From NCBI GenBank assembly GCA_963843465.1, contig CAWJKP010000006.1, forward strand, positions 62,001 to 126,000: a DNA stretch of 64,000 bases, read 5' to 3'. Position 1 is the stretch's first letter, and the number at the start of each line of letters is the position of its first letter. This stretch comes from CAWJKP01 sp963843465. GTDB taxonomy: Bacteria > Planctomycetota > Planctomycetia > Pirellulales > Thermoguttaceae. The notes under the pieces were generated by a model, which had not been told where the DNA came from, ran no database searches, and worked only from the letters and a program-made list of their open reading frames with translations. Below, piece by piece: positions 8,019 through 15,817 of this stretch. The translations under genes and the position numbers were made by a program.

Positions 8019-8342
8019 ATGGTGATCTCATCGCGAACGCCGGAGGGGGAGCCTAATCATTGCCCTGTCTGTGGGAAATCTGTCCGAATCGACCCCTCGC
8101 CGCTGTTCGGCGACGCTCCTTGTCCGAACTGCGGTCATTTGCTCTGGTTCTATCGTTCAGGAGCGGAAACGCGAATCAGCACATGGGAAGGGTCCGAAGA
8201 GCTTCGAGAGCGCGTGATCGAGGCCGTTGCCAACCGCTTGGGTATCGCCCCCGAGGAGGTGACGCTGGATCCTCCGCGGCTCCAAAAGCTGGGGCTGGAC
8301 TCCCTTGAGCTTGTGGAACTCGTAATGGACCTTGAAGAGTAA
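8019..8342 (+). CDS. Zinc-ribbon protein with truncated acyl-carrier-like domain
   Basis: 107 residues. Residues 15-42 form a zinc ribbon (HCPVCGKSVR ... APCPNCGHLLWF). Residues about 60-107 resemble an acyl carrier protein: ELRERVIEAVANRLGIAPEE, then LGLDSLELVELVMDLEE, including the DSL serine that carries phosphopantetheine in ACPs. The protein stops at the end of helix II, so helices III-IV of a normal ACP (about 30 residues) are missing. I see no frameshifted remainder in the 6 bp before the S41 protease gene, with which it is probably co-transcribed. It could be a small carrier-like protein or a non-functional relic; it is not a standard ACP. Confidence 0.6.
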   Translation: MVISSRTPEGEPNHCPVCGKSVRIDPSPLFGDAPCPNCGHLLWFYRSGAETRISTWEGSEELRERVIEAVANRLGIAPEEVTLDPPRLQKLGLDSLELVELVMDLEE

Positions 8343-8347
8343 CGGTT

Positions 8348-9676
8348 ATGCCGCGTCGGAATTTCTACTGGCTCTTGGGTCTGACGGTCGTCTCGCTGCT
8401 TTGCGCGGCGAAGGTCTCGCGCTACGGCCGCGTTTTGAGTTACGCTCTGGAGCAGATCGACCAGCGGGCGTTGGAGCCGGTCAACCAGCAGAGCGTCTTC
8501 GAAGGGGCCGTGGACGGGATGATGGCTCGGCTGGACGACTACTCGGCCTACCTCAGCCCCAAGACCCTGCGTGACTTTGAAGAGACGCTCGATGCGCATT
8601 TCAGCGGGGTGGGCGTGGAGATCCTGCTGGATCCTCAAAGCGGCCAGTTGACCGTGGGCAGTCCGCTGGTGGGCAGCCCGGCCTTCGAGGCGGGAGTCCG
8701 CGCCGGCGACCGCATCCTCCGCATCGACGGCAAGAGCACCCAGGGGCTCTCGCTGGACGACGTCTCCGATCGAATGCGGGGCGAGGTGGGCAAGCCCATC
8801 ACGCTGACCATTCTCCACCAGGGAGAGACCGCTCCGCTGGACCTCAAGATCGTTCGGCGGGAGATCCACGTGAGCACGGTCATCGGCGATACCCGCAACG
8901 CCGACGGCTCCTGGAACTATTTCCTCGCCGGTCACGATCACCTGGCCTGCGTGCGGGTCAACTCCTTCAGCGAGAAGACCGAAGACGACCTGAAGAAGAC
9001 CCTCCATGGCCTCCTGCGGCAAGGGATGCGAGGCCTGGTCCTCGACCTGAGGAACAATCCCGGCGGGCGGCTCGATTCGGCCGTGGGGGTCTGCAAGCTG
9101 TTCATCGAGCCTACCGCCGACGACCGCGCCGAGATCGTCCGCACCCGCGACCGCGCCGGCCGCACGCGGGAGGTCTTTTTCGCCGCCAAAGGCGGGGCCT
9201 TGCCACGCTTTCCCATGGCCGTGCTGGTCAACCAGTTCAGCGCCAGCGCCGCCGAGATCGTGGCCGCCTGCCTCCAGGACCACCATCGCGCCGTGATCGT
9301 CGGCCAGCGATCCTTCGGCAAAGGCACCGTGCAGGAGCTGATCGACCTGGAGCCCAACGAGGGCGTGATGAAGCTCACCACGTCGAGTTACTGGCGTCCC
9401 AGCAACAAGAACATTCACCGCCGCAGGGACGCCGCCCCGAGCGACGACTGGGGCGTGCTGCCCGACCCGGGCTACGAGGTCAAGGTGGAGGGCAAAGAGT
9501 TGGGCAAGCTGGCCCACTGGCGGCAGCAATGCGACATCTTCCACCCCAAGCCGGGCGGCCCCTCCAGCCCACCCGGCAAGGATGACGTGTCCCAGGGCTA
9601 CTCCGACCCGCAAATGGATCGGGCGCTGCAGTACCTCGACGCGAAGGTTGAGAGCCAGCCCGCGGCGGGGAAGTAG
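8348..9676 (+). CDS. S41 family C-terminal processing peptidase with PDZ domain
   Basis: 442 residues. An N-terminal membrane anchor (FYWLLGLTVVSLLCAAKVS), then a Ctp-type helical region (VFEGAVDGMMARLDDYSAYL), a PDZ domain about residues 75-155 (GVGVEILLDPQSGQLTVGSP, AGVRAGDRILRIDGKS) and the S41 core: RGLVLDLRNNPGGRL, the serine in NQFSASAAEIVAACL (about residue 298) and the lysine in GQRSFGKGTVQELI (about 324). The Ser/Lys dyad is intact, so it should be an active envelope protease cleaving C-termini of exported proteins. It begins 6 bp after the zinc-ribbon/ACP gene. Confidence 0.9.
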   Translation: MPRRNFYWLLGLTVVSLLCAAKVSRYGRVLSYALEQIDQRALEPVNQQSVFEGAVDGMMARLDDYSAYLSPKTLRDFEETLDAHFSGVGVEILLDPQSGQLTVGSPLVGSPAFEAGVRAGDRILRIDGKSTQGLSLDDVSDRMRGEVGKPITLTILHQGETAPLDLKIVRREIHVSTVIGDTRNADGSWNYFLAGHDHLACVRVNSFSEKTEDDLKKTLHGLLRQGMRGLVLDLRNNPGGRLDSAVGVCKLFIEPTADDRAEIVRTRDRAGRTREVFFAAKGGALPRFPMAVLVNQFSASAAEIVAACLQDHHRAVIVGQRSFGKGTVQELIDLEPNEGVMKLTTSSYWRPSNKNIHRRRDAAPSDDWGVLPDPGYEVKVEGKELGKLAHWRQQCDIFHPKPGGPSSPPGKDDVSQGYSDPQMDRALQYLDAKVESQPAAGK

Positions 9677-9699
9677 TGATCGGTGGTCGGTGGTCAGAA

Positions 9700-9797
9700 G
9701 TAGGGTGGGACAAGCTCGCGCGAGCGAGCGCCGGCCCACCAATGCCGCCGCCACCTGGTGGGCCGGCGGCCGCCAAGGCGGCCTGGTCCCACCCTAC
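9700..9797. repeat. 98-bp palindromic repeat, family K
   Basis: Begins GTAGGGTGGGACAAGCTCGC and ends TTGTCCCACCCTAC-like (here CTGGTCCCACCCTAC), with an internal GCCGGCCCACCA / TGGTGGGCCGGC pair. A second copy of exactly the same length lies at 42677-42774, about 33 kb away. Confidence 0.9.
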
Positions 9798-9842
9798 ACG
9801 ACCTGAAAGCTCATCGCTGAAAGCTGACCGCTGGCCGCTAAA

Positions 9843-11012
9843 ATGCAACTCATCCTCCGCCAATTCGACCTGCCGTTGAGGCGCGTCTTCACGATCGCGA
9901 GGGGCTCGACGGAGGTGCAGCGGGCGCTGGTGGTCGAGCTGCGGCAGGATGGCCAGAGGGGATTCGGCGAGACGGGGGAGTCGGCCTTCTACGGCGCCTC
10001 GCTGGCGCGGCTGACGGCGGCCTTGGAGCAGCTCCGGCCCCACTTGGAAGCCAAACGGCTGGAAGAGCCGGAGTCGCTTTGGGAAGAACTGGACGCCGAG
10101 CTCTCCACCTGCCGCTTCGCCCAGTGCGCCCTGGACCTGGCGGCCTATGATCTCTGGGGCAAGCTGCGGCAAGAGCCCGTCTGGAAGCTCTGGGGACTGT
10201 CGCTGGAGAACCTCCCGCCGAGCGACTATACGATCGGCATCAGCCCGATCGACGTTCGGCTCCGGGAGCTGGCGGATTTCCCCGGCTGGCCGGTGTACAA
10301 GATCAAGCTCGGCCGGGCGGACGACCTCGACGTGGTCCGTCGGCTCCGCCGCCAGACCGACGCCCTGTTTCGCGTCGATGCCAACGGGGCCTGGGGCGTC
10401 GAGGAGACGGTCCGCAACTCCCGGGTCCTGGCCCACTTGGGCGTGGAGTTCATCGAGCAGCCGCTGCCGCCGGACGATTGGGATGGGATGAAGACCGTCT
10501 ACCGGCAGTCGGCGCTGCCGATCGTAGCCGACGAGAGTTGCCGGATCGAGGCCGACGTTGATCGCTGTGCGGGCTGCTTCCACGGGATCAACATCAAGCT
10601 GGTGAAGTGCGGCGGTTTGACCCCGGCGCGGCGGATGATCGCGCGGGCCCGGCAACTGGGCCTGAAGGTGATGGTGGGCTGCATGGTGGAGACGACCGTG
10701 GGGATCTCGGCGATTGCCCAGCTCTTGCCGCTATTGGATTACGTGGACATGGACGGCCCGCTGTTGTTGGCCCGCGAGATTGCCAGCGGCGTGAAGGTCG
10801 AGCGTGGCCGGGTGTTGTTTCCCGAGGAGAACGGCTGTGGCGTCCGCTTGCTGCCGGAAGCGGATGACGTGGGGAAGGGGGACGCGGGGATGCGGAGACG
10901 CAGAGAAGGGGAGAGGGGGAGAGGGGGAGAAGAGGAGAGGGGGAGAAGAGGGGAAGAGGAGATAGGGAGAAGAAAGACGCGGGGAACGGGAGAGGACTCC
11001 CAGGAACCCTGA
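9843..11012 (+). CDS. Dipeptide epimerase (enolase superfamily, MLE-like)
   Basis: 389 residues. Enolase-superfamily enzyme of the L-Ala-D/L-Glu epimerase type, which works in recycling of peptidoglycan peptides. Motifs: capping domain start QLILRQFDLPLRRVFTIARG, then YDLWGKLRQEPVWKLWGL, the acid/base lysine region VYKIKLGR, metal ligands in RVDANGAW, FIEQPLPPDDW and VADESCRIE, the second lysine in NIKLVKCGGLTPARR, and KVMVGCMVETTVG. The fold ends near residue 340. The last 45 codons (RRRREGERGRGGEEERGRRG and on) are read from a purine-rich repeat and are probably not part of the original protein. Exact substrate is unproven. Confidence 0.85.
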   Translation: MQLILRQFDLPLRRVFTIARGSTEVQRALVVELRQDGQRGFGETGESAFYGASLARLTAALEQLRPHLEAKRLEEPESLWEELDAELSTCRFAQCALDLAAYDLWGKLRQEPVWKLWGLSLENLPPSDYTIGISPIDVRLRELADFPGWPVYKIKLGRADDLDVVRRLRRQTDALFRVDANGAWGVEETVRNSRVLAHLGVEFIEQPLPPDDWDGMKTVYRQSALPIVADESCRIEADVDRCAGCFHGINIKLVKCGGLTPARRMIARARQLGLKVMVGCMVETTVGISAIAQLLPLLDYVDMDGPLLLAREIASGVKVERGRVLFPEENGCGVRLLPEADDVGKGDAGMRRRREGERGRGGEEERGRRGEEEIGRRKTRGTGEDSQEP

Positions 11013-11120
11013 TCGCAATCACAACCCGTGGAGAATCGCCGAGTATCCGCCGGGCTCCCTCCTCCTCTTCTCCTCTTCTCCTCTTCTCCCCGGCCCCCTC
11101 GTCTCCGTGTCTCTCCGCTC
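10876..11120. repeat. Purine/pyrimidine inverted repeat pair
   Basis: A GA-rich arm (GGGGAGAGGGGGAGAG repeated, about 10876-10985) faces a CT-rich arm (CTCCTCTTCTCCTCTTCTCC, about 11052-11120), together forming an imperfect inverted repeat. The first arm encodes the odd charged tail of the dipeptide epimerase. Confidence 0.7.
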
Positions 11121-11206
11121 GACCCACCCTACACTCTTGGCGGCGAGTGGGGTATAGTGAAGTCCTTGATTGCCGCCGGTTCCATTGACTTCCCGGGCTT
11201 CGGATC

Positions 11207-11527
11207 GTGAAGCAGGTCATCGCCATCGTCAAGCCTTACCTGGTGGAAAAGGTCCTGGAGGCCCTGAAGTACGCGCCGCTGGAGGCGTGCGGCGTCCGCG
11301 AGGTGAAGGGCTACGGGCGGCAGAAGAGCTACCTCGACGAGTACCGCGGCAGCGAGTACTCCCTGGCGTTCTTGCCCAAGGTGGAGATCACGCTCTGGGT
11401 GGACGATCTCCGCGTCGAGGAGGTGATTCGGACGATCGTCGAGGCGGCGCGGACGGGCCGGCAGGGAGACGGCAAGATCTTTGTCCTCCCCGCGGGGATT
11501 ACCAGCCCGTGGGCGGAGGACTTTTGA
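11207..11527 (+). CDS. PII-family nitrogen regulatory protein
   Basis: 106 residues starting at GTG 11207 (reads KQVIAIVKPYLVEKV, the usual PII opening). The core motifs are present: GYGRQKSYLDEYRGSEYS, which covers the T-loop including a Tyr at the position of GlnB Tyr51, FLPKVEITLWVDD (B-loop side), and AARTGRQGDGKIFVLPAG with the C-terminal nucleotide-binding RTGxxGDGKIF. PII trimers sense ATP/ADP, 2-oxoglutarate and sometimes uridylylation. No amtB, glnA or glnD is nearby, so targets are unknown. The C-terminus is short, ending at AEDF. The ribosome site is weak. Confidence 0.85.
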   Translation: MKQVIAIVKPYLVEKVLEALKYAPLEACGVREVKGYGRQKSYLDEYRGSEYSLAFLPKVEITLWVDDLRVEEVIRTIVEAARTGRQGDGKIFVLPAGITSPWAEDF

Positions 11528-11585
11528 ACGGCACGGGCAAGGGCCCGTTACTACGGTGCTCATAGAGCACCCCACATCTCGTAGA

Positions 11586-11630
11586 GGTCCTATGGGACCT
11601 ATAGGACCCATGAATCCTATAGGTTCCATT
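11586..11630. repeat. CCTATAGG-type short palindromes
   Basis: The stretch holds several overlapping palindromes (GGTCCTATGGGACC, CCTATAGG twice, GGACCCATGAATCC) between the PII gene and the esterase fusion gene. It resembles the short dispersed palindromes elsewhere in the window. Confidence 0.5.
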
Positions 11631-11654
11631 TACCCGTACTAGGGAGCGGCAACC

Positions 11655-13847
11655 ATGTCGAGACTTCTGATATTCGCTGGGCGATGCGGCGGTTGCTTGG
11701 CAGCCGTCGTGCTGATGGTTCTGGCAACTGGTCCGGTAATGGGGGCGGAATCGAAAGGCGAACGCATGTCGTACGGCGAAGCGTCTCAATTCCTGTCCCA
11801 CCGCACGCTGGTTCTGGATCTCGGCGACGGCCACGGCGGCCACATGGCCGTCTGCCCCCAGTGGCAGGGACGGGTAATGACTTCTACCTGCGATGGCCCG
11901 GCCGGCCCGAGCTTCGGGTTTGTCAACCGGGAGTTCATCGAGGCGGGCCAGCCCAACCCCCATTTCGCCAACTACGGGGGCGAAGACCGCCTCTGGCTCT
12001 CGCCCGAGGGCGGCCCGTTCAGCCTCTGGTTCAAGCCGGGCGTCGAGCAAAAGCTGGCCAATTGGTACACCCCGCCCGCGCTAAACGAGGGCGGCTTCGA
12101 GGTGCTGCGCACGCCGCCGCAATCGCCTTCGCTCATCATGAGCCGGCGGATGTACTTGCAAAACGCCTCGGGTACGCCCTTTGACCTGACCGCCACCCGC
12201 GAGGTCCGGATGTTGAAGCGGGCGGACCTGGTGGGCCTCTTCGGCGAGCCTGCCGTGGCGGCCATGACCGGGCCGGGCGTGAAGATGGTCGGCTACGAAA
12301 CGATCAACATGATCCGCAATGAGGGGCCGCCCATGACCAAGCTCACGGGCCTGGTCTCGATCTGGGTGCTGGGCATGCTCAACGCCGGCCCGGAAAACGT
12401 GGTGATCGTGCCGTATCGGCCGGGCGAGGAAGCCAGCCTCGGGCCGGTGGTCAAGTCCGACTACTTTGGACCGGTCCCGCCCGATCGGCTGAAGATCACC
12501 CCGCAGGCGATCTTGTTTCGCGCCGACGGCCACTACCGGGCCAAGTTGGGGACCTCGCAGAAGCGGGCCCGCAACGTGTTGGGCTCGATCGATTTCGCCG
12601 GCGGCGTGCTGACCCTGGTCCAGTTCACGATGTCCGACGATCCAACCCGGCAGGACTACATGAACAACGCATGGCAGGTGCCGCAGCCGAAGCCTTACGT
12701 GGGCGACGTGGCCAACACCTACAACGACGGCCCGCCGGAGCCGGGCAAGAAGGGATTGGGGCCCTTCTACGAGATCGAGTCGCTCTCGCCGGCCCGGGCG
12801 CTGGGCACCGGCCAATCGCTGGCCCACCACCATCGCACGCTGCACATCCAGGCCGACCCGGCGACCCTGGCCCGGCTGGCCAAGGAGATCCTCGGCGTCG
12901 ACCTGGCCACGGTCCGCCGCGAGATGTCTGTAGAGAACGCCCTCCGTGGCGTTCCGCAGCCCGAGAAAAAAGATTCCTCCCAGTTCGCGGAACGCCACGG
13001 AGGGCGTTCCCTACAGACGGGAGCCACTTCTCCGCCGATCCTAAGGATCTGGCCGGGCAAGGCGCCGGGCGAGAAGGGCGACATCGGCCCGGAGAAGGTC
13101 GAGCCGACCCCGCCGAACGAAGTCAAGCCGATCACCCGCCTGACGAACGTCTCCGATCCGACCATCACCGTACACCGCCCGCCCAAGGAAACGGCCAATG
13201 GGGCGGCCGTGGTGATTTGCCCGGGCGGCGGCTATAGCATCTTGGCGACCAACCTGGAAGGGGACGAGGTGGCCGACTGGCTGAACTCGATCGGAGTGAC
13301 GGGGATCGTGCTCAAGTACCGCGTCCCCGCCCGCAAGGACCAGCCCAAGCATCTGGCCCCGCTCCAGGACGCGCAGCGGGCAATGAGCCTGGTGCGATCG
13401 CTCGCTGCCCAGTGGGGGATCAACCCGGGGCGGATCGGCATCCTCGGCTTCTCGGCGGGCGGGCACCTGGCAGCCGCCGCCTCGACCAATTTCGACCGCC
13501 GGCAGTATGAGGCCGTCGATGGAGTGGATGCGATCAGTTGCCGCCCCGACTTCGCGGTGCTGGTCTACCCCGCCTATCTCACTTCGGGCGATCATCTTTC
13601 GCCGGAGATCCGCGTGGACGGGAAGTCGCCGCCGACCTTCTTCGCGATGGCCGCCGACGACCACATCACCGTCGAGGGCAGCATTGCCATGTTCACGGCA
13701 TTGCGGCGGGCGAAAGTTCCCGCGGAGCTTCACGTTTACGCCGCCGGCGGACACGGTTTCGGCCTGCGGCCCACCAAGAACCCCTGTTGCACCTGGCCCC
13801 AACGGTGCCAGGAGTGGATGAAAAGCCGCGGCCTGCTGGAGAAATAG
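11655..13847 (+). CDS. Fusion of DUF6786-like domain and alpha/beta hydrolase
   Basis: 730 residues with signal peptide (LIFAGRCGGCLAAVVLMVLA). Residues about 35-420 form a large beta-rich domain (YGEASQFLSHRTLVLDLGDG, CPQWQGRVMTSTCDGPAG, GGEDRLWLSPEGGPFSLWF) like planctomycete DUF6786 proteins. Residues about 460-730 are an alpha/beta hydrolase of the acetyl-xylan/feruloyl esterase type: VVICPGGGYSILATNLEGDE, GILGFSAGGHLAAAAST (nucleophile Ser) and HVYAAGGHGFGLRP (His). The two halves are joined by about 30 codons read from a palindromic repeat (12927-13017), which suggests that two genes were joined, or one interrupted, by the repeat. A shared role in polysaccharide degradation is inference. 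Confidence 0.7.
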   Translation: MSRLLIFAGRCGGCLAAVVLMVLATGPVMGAESKGERMSYGEASQFLSHRTLVLDLGDGHGGHMAVCPQWQGRVMTSTCDGPAGPSFGFVNREFIEAGQPNPHFANYGGEDRLWLSPEGGPFSLWFKPGVEQKLANWYTPPALNEGGFEVLRTPPQSPSLIMSRRMYLQNASGTPFDLTATREVRMLKRADLVGLFGEPAVAAMTGPGVKMVGYETINMIRNEGPPMTKLTGLVSIWVLGMLNAGPENVVIVPYRPGEEASLGPVVKSDYFGPVPPDRLKITPQAILFRADGHYRAKLGTSQKRARNVLGSIDFAGGVLTLVQFTMSDDPTRQDYMNNAWQVPQPKPYVGDVANTYNDGPPEPGKKGLGPFYEIESLSPARALGTGQSLAHHHRTLHIQADPATLARLAKEILGVDLATVRREMSVENALRGVPQPEKKDSSQFAERHGGRSLQTGATSPPILRIWPGKAPGEKGDIGPEKVEPTPPNEVKPITRLTNVSDPTITVHRPPKETANGAAVVICPGGGYSILATNLEGDEVADWLNSIGVTGIVLKYRVPARKDQPKHLAPLQDAQRAMSLVRSLAAQWGINPGRIGILGFSAGGHLAAAASTNFDRRQYEAVDGVDAISCRPDFAVLVYPAYLTSGDHLSPEIRVDGKSPPTFFAMAADDHITVEGSIAMFTALRRAKVPAELHVYAAGGHGFGLRPTKNPCCTWPQRCQEWMKSRGLLEK
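12927..13017. repeat. Palindromic repeat, family C (TCTGTAGAGAACGCCCTCCG)
   Basis: 91 bp with arms TCTGTAGAGAACGCCCTCCG / CGGAGGGCGTTCCCTACAGA. It is translated in frame as the linker of the esterase fusion. A second family member is at 48544-48636. Confidence 0.9.
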
Positions 13848-13849
13848 CC

Positions 13850-14722
13850 GTGAATACACAAATCCAGCAGATGATCGCCTCCGGCCCGGTGCTGACCGAC
13901 GGGGCGTGGGGAACGCAGTTGCAGGCCAGGGGGCTGGAGGTCGGCGCCTGCCCGGACGCCTGGAATCTGCTGCACCCGGAGCGCGTGGAGGAGGTCGCCC
14001 GGGCCTATGTCGAGGCGGGCAGCCAGGTGATCCTTACCAACACTTTCGGGTCCAATCGTTTCATTCTCGCCCGGCGTGGGCTGGCGGACCAGGTGGCCGC
14101 GATCAATCGATCGGGCGTGGAAATCTCCCGCCGGGCCGCGGCCGGAAAGGCCCGCGTCTTCGCCTCGGTCGGCCCCAGCGGCGTGATGCTGATGATGGGC
14201 GAGACCAGGCCGGAGGAGCTGCGCGAGGCCTTCGCCGATCAGGCCCGGGCCATCGCCGCCGCCGAGGCCGACGCGATCGTGATCGAGACCATGTCCGACC
14301 TGGCCGAAGCCCAGTTGGCCATCGAGGCCGCCAAGGCGACCGGACTGCCGGTCGTCGCCTGCATGACCTTCGACTCCGGCCCCAAACGCGACCGCACGAT
14401 GATGGGCGTCACGCCCGAGCAGGCCGCCGAGAAGCTCGCCGCCGCGGGGGCCGACGTGATCGGCGCCAACTGCGGCCAGGGCATCGAAGGATTCCACGAA
14501 ATCTGCCGGCGGCTGGCCGCCGCCACCGACCGGCCGATCTGGATCAAGGCCAACGCCGGTCTGCCGCAGTTGGTCGACGGCCAGGCGATCTACACCATGT
14601 CGCCGCAGAGGTTCGCCCTGCACGTCCCCGCCCTGGTCGACGCCGGGGCCAGATTCATCGGCGGCTGCTGCGGCACCACGCCGCTGTTCATCCGCGCGAT
14701 GTACGAGGCCTTGCACTCGTGA
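13850..14722 (+). CDS. Homocysteine S-methyltransferase family protein
   Basis: 290 residues from GTG 13850, which lies 2 bp after the stop of the esterase fusion. The zinc-dependent methyltransferase domain of the MetH N-terminal/BhmT type is complete: SGPVLTDGAWGTQLQARGL, QVILTNTFGSNRF, IVIETMSDLAEAQLAIEAAK, DVIGANCGQGIEGFHE (first Cys) and ARFIGGCCGTTPLFIRAMY (Cys pair of the zinc site). The enzyme moves a methyl group to homocysteine or a related thiol; the donor is not evident. There is no cobalamin domain or folate domain. Confidence 0.85.
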   Translation: MNTQIQQMIASGPVLTDGAWGTQLQARGLEVGACPDAWNLLHPERVEEVARAYVEAGSQVILTNTFGSNRFILARRGLADQVAAINRSGVEISRRAAAGKARVFASVGPSGVMLMMGETRPEELREAFADQARAIAAAEADAIVIETMSDLAEAQLAIEAAKATGLPVVACMTFDSGPKRDRTMMGVTPEQAAEKLAAAGADVIGANCGQGIEGFHEICRRLAAATDRPIWIKANAGLPQLVDGQAIYTMSPQRFALHVPALVDAGARFIGGCCGTTPLFIRAMYEALHS

Positions 14723-14768
14723 GGCGCTGAGAACCTACTCAACCAGGCCGCAATACGCCGGCGAAGTT

Positions 14769-14827
14769 TTGTGGTGCAGGCGTCCCGCCTGCCGTGCCAA
14801 AATGCAGGCGGGACGCCTGCACCACAA
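14769..14827. repeat. Palindromic repeat, family D
   Basis: 59 bp with arms TTGTGGTGCAGGCGTCCCGC / GCGGGACGCCTGCACCACAA. It separates the methyltransferase from the convergent DUF4254 gene. A copy cut by the window edge is at 63960-64000 and a degenerate one at 6641-6690. Confidence 0.9.
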
Positions 14828-15433
14828 TTAGGCTGCCGGCCGCTGGGCGGCGGCGTAGACGGCGGGGCTCGTCGCCAGGTCGTTGCCAGTCTTGAACTGG
14901 CGATAGACCTTCAGCCGTTTGCGCCCGGCTACGATGTCGTCCAGCAACTCGACCAACGACGCGGAAAGATCCTTGTGCTGCTCCTGGAGAATGGTCAGCC
15001 GATGGGTGATCTCTTCCGCCTGGTCCTCGGCCAGGTCTTGCCGCCGGGCCTGCTCTTCGGTGTGGTAGATCCGCAGGGCAAGGATCGAAAGCCGATCGAT
15101 CACGCTGCCCGGAGTCTCCGTATTCAGCCGGGCCCCCGGACGGGGTCTGGCCCCCCACGCTTCGAGCTGGCTTGCCAGGCCGTCGTCGAGCTTCTCCACC
15201 AGCGCGATGCGTTTCTGGCTCAGCCGATCAATGGTCCGCTTGGCCTCGGCTATTTTGGCGTCGCCGGCTTGAGGGTTTCGGGCGATCTCCTCCTGGTGCC
15301 ATAACAGATGATTGGCCTGGTGCTGGTCGCAAATCAGGTGCAGAAAGCCGTGGTACGGATTATCGATCTGCTGCGAGTGCCATTGCTGCACGGTGGTGCG
15401 GTGCAGGTCGGTAACCGTTCTCACGTCGATCAT
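14828..15433 (-). CDS. DUF4254 domain protein
   Basis: 201 residues from ATG 15433 behind GGGGATAGGA; an in-frame start at 15448 is possible. The protein is all-helical and shows the DUF4254 signature NTETPGSVIDRLSILALRIY, preceded by RTIDRLSQKRIALVEKLDDG and followed by THRLTILQEQHKDLSASL. The family is found with glycosyltransferase/LPS-type loci in several phyla, but no function is established. The stop lies next to the family D repeat. Confidence 0.8.
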   Translation of the reverse strand: MIDVRTVTDLHRTTVQQWHSQQIDNPYHGFLHLICDQHQANHLLWHQEEIARNPQAGDAKIAEAKRTIDRLSQKRIALVEKLDDGLASQLEAWGARPRPGARLNTETPGSVIDRLSILALRIYHTEEQARRQDLAEDQAEEITHRLTILQEQHKDLSASLVELLDDIVAGRKRLKVYRQFKTGNDLATSPAVYAAAQRPAA

Positions 15434-15605
15434 CAGTCCTATCCCCAAGAAGCCATGAAAGGGTCTGGCGACTCGGTCGCCACGACCCGAAAGGGCGGAA
15501 GATAGCCATTCCCGGCCTGCAGTTCAAGAGGAGAAGCCGCCTGGCTATGCTTTCCTTGGAGTGCGGCGACTTGCCGCCGCTTTGGTGGAGTATTTGCCAT
15601 CAAAA

Positions 15606-15709
15606 GTAGGGTGGGTCGACGGGCACCGACGCGAAGCGTTGGTCGGCGCGCCCCACCACAAGAATTCGCTCGAAAAACGGTGGGGCTCGCTCCGCTCGGC
15701 CCACCCTAC
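15606..15709. repeat. Palindromic repeat, family E (GTAGGGTGGGTCGA...)
   Basis: 104 bp with ends GTAGGGTGGGTCG and CTCGGCCCACCCTAC and an inner GGTGGGGCTCGCTCCGCTCG. A second copy at 24015-25558 has been split by an IS4-type element. The remaining parts of 15434-15817 hold only this and the next palindrome. Confidence 0.85.
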
Positions 15710-15717
15710 ACCCTTCC

Positions 15718-15770
15718 GTACTCGTCACGCTCCGCGTGACGTTATCCCTCTCGCGGAGCGAGAGGAGTAC
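15718..15770. repeat. Compound palindrome GTACTCGTCACGC...GAGAGGAGTAC
   Basis: Two inner hairpins (GTCACGCTCCGCGTGAC and CTCTCGCGGAGCGAGAG) enclosed by GTACTC/GAGTAC ends. It is another member of the short dispersed palindromes; no second copy was seen. Confidence 0.65.
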
Positions 15771-15817
15771 GGTAGCTGCCGTTCCCTCGCTGCGGGCCGT
15801 AGTTTACAATTTCATCT

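Noticed and set aside
8150..9754. 534-codon minus-strand open frame opposite the S41 protease
   Set aside because: The protease has PDZ and a Ser/Lys dyad; the antisense frame is a GC-bias artefact.
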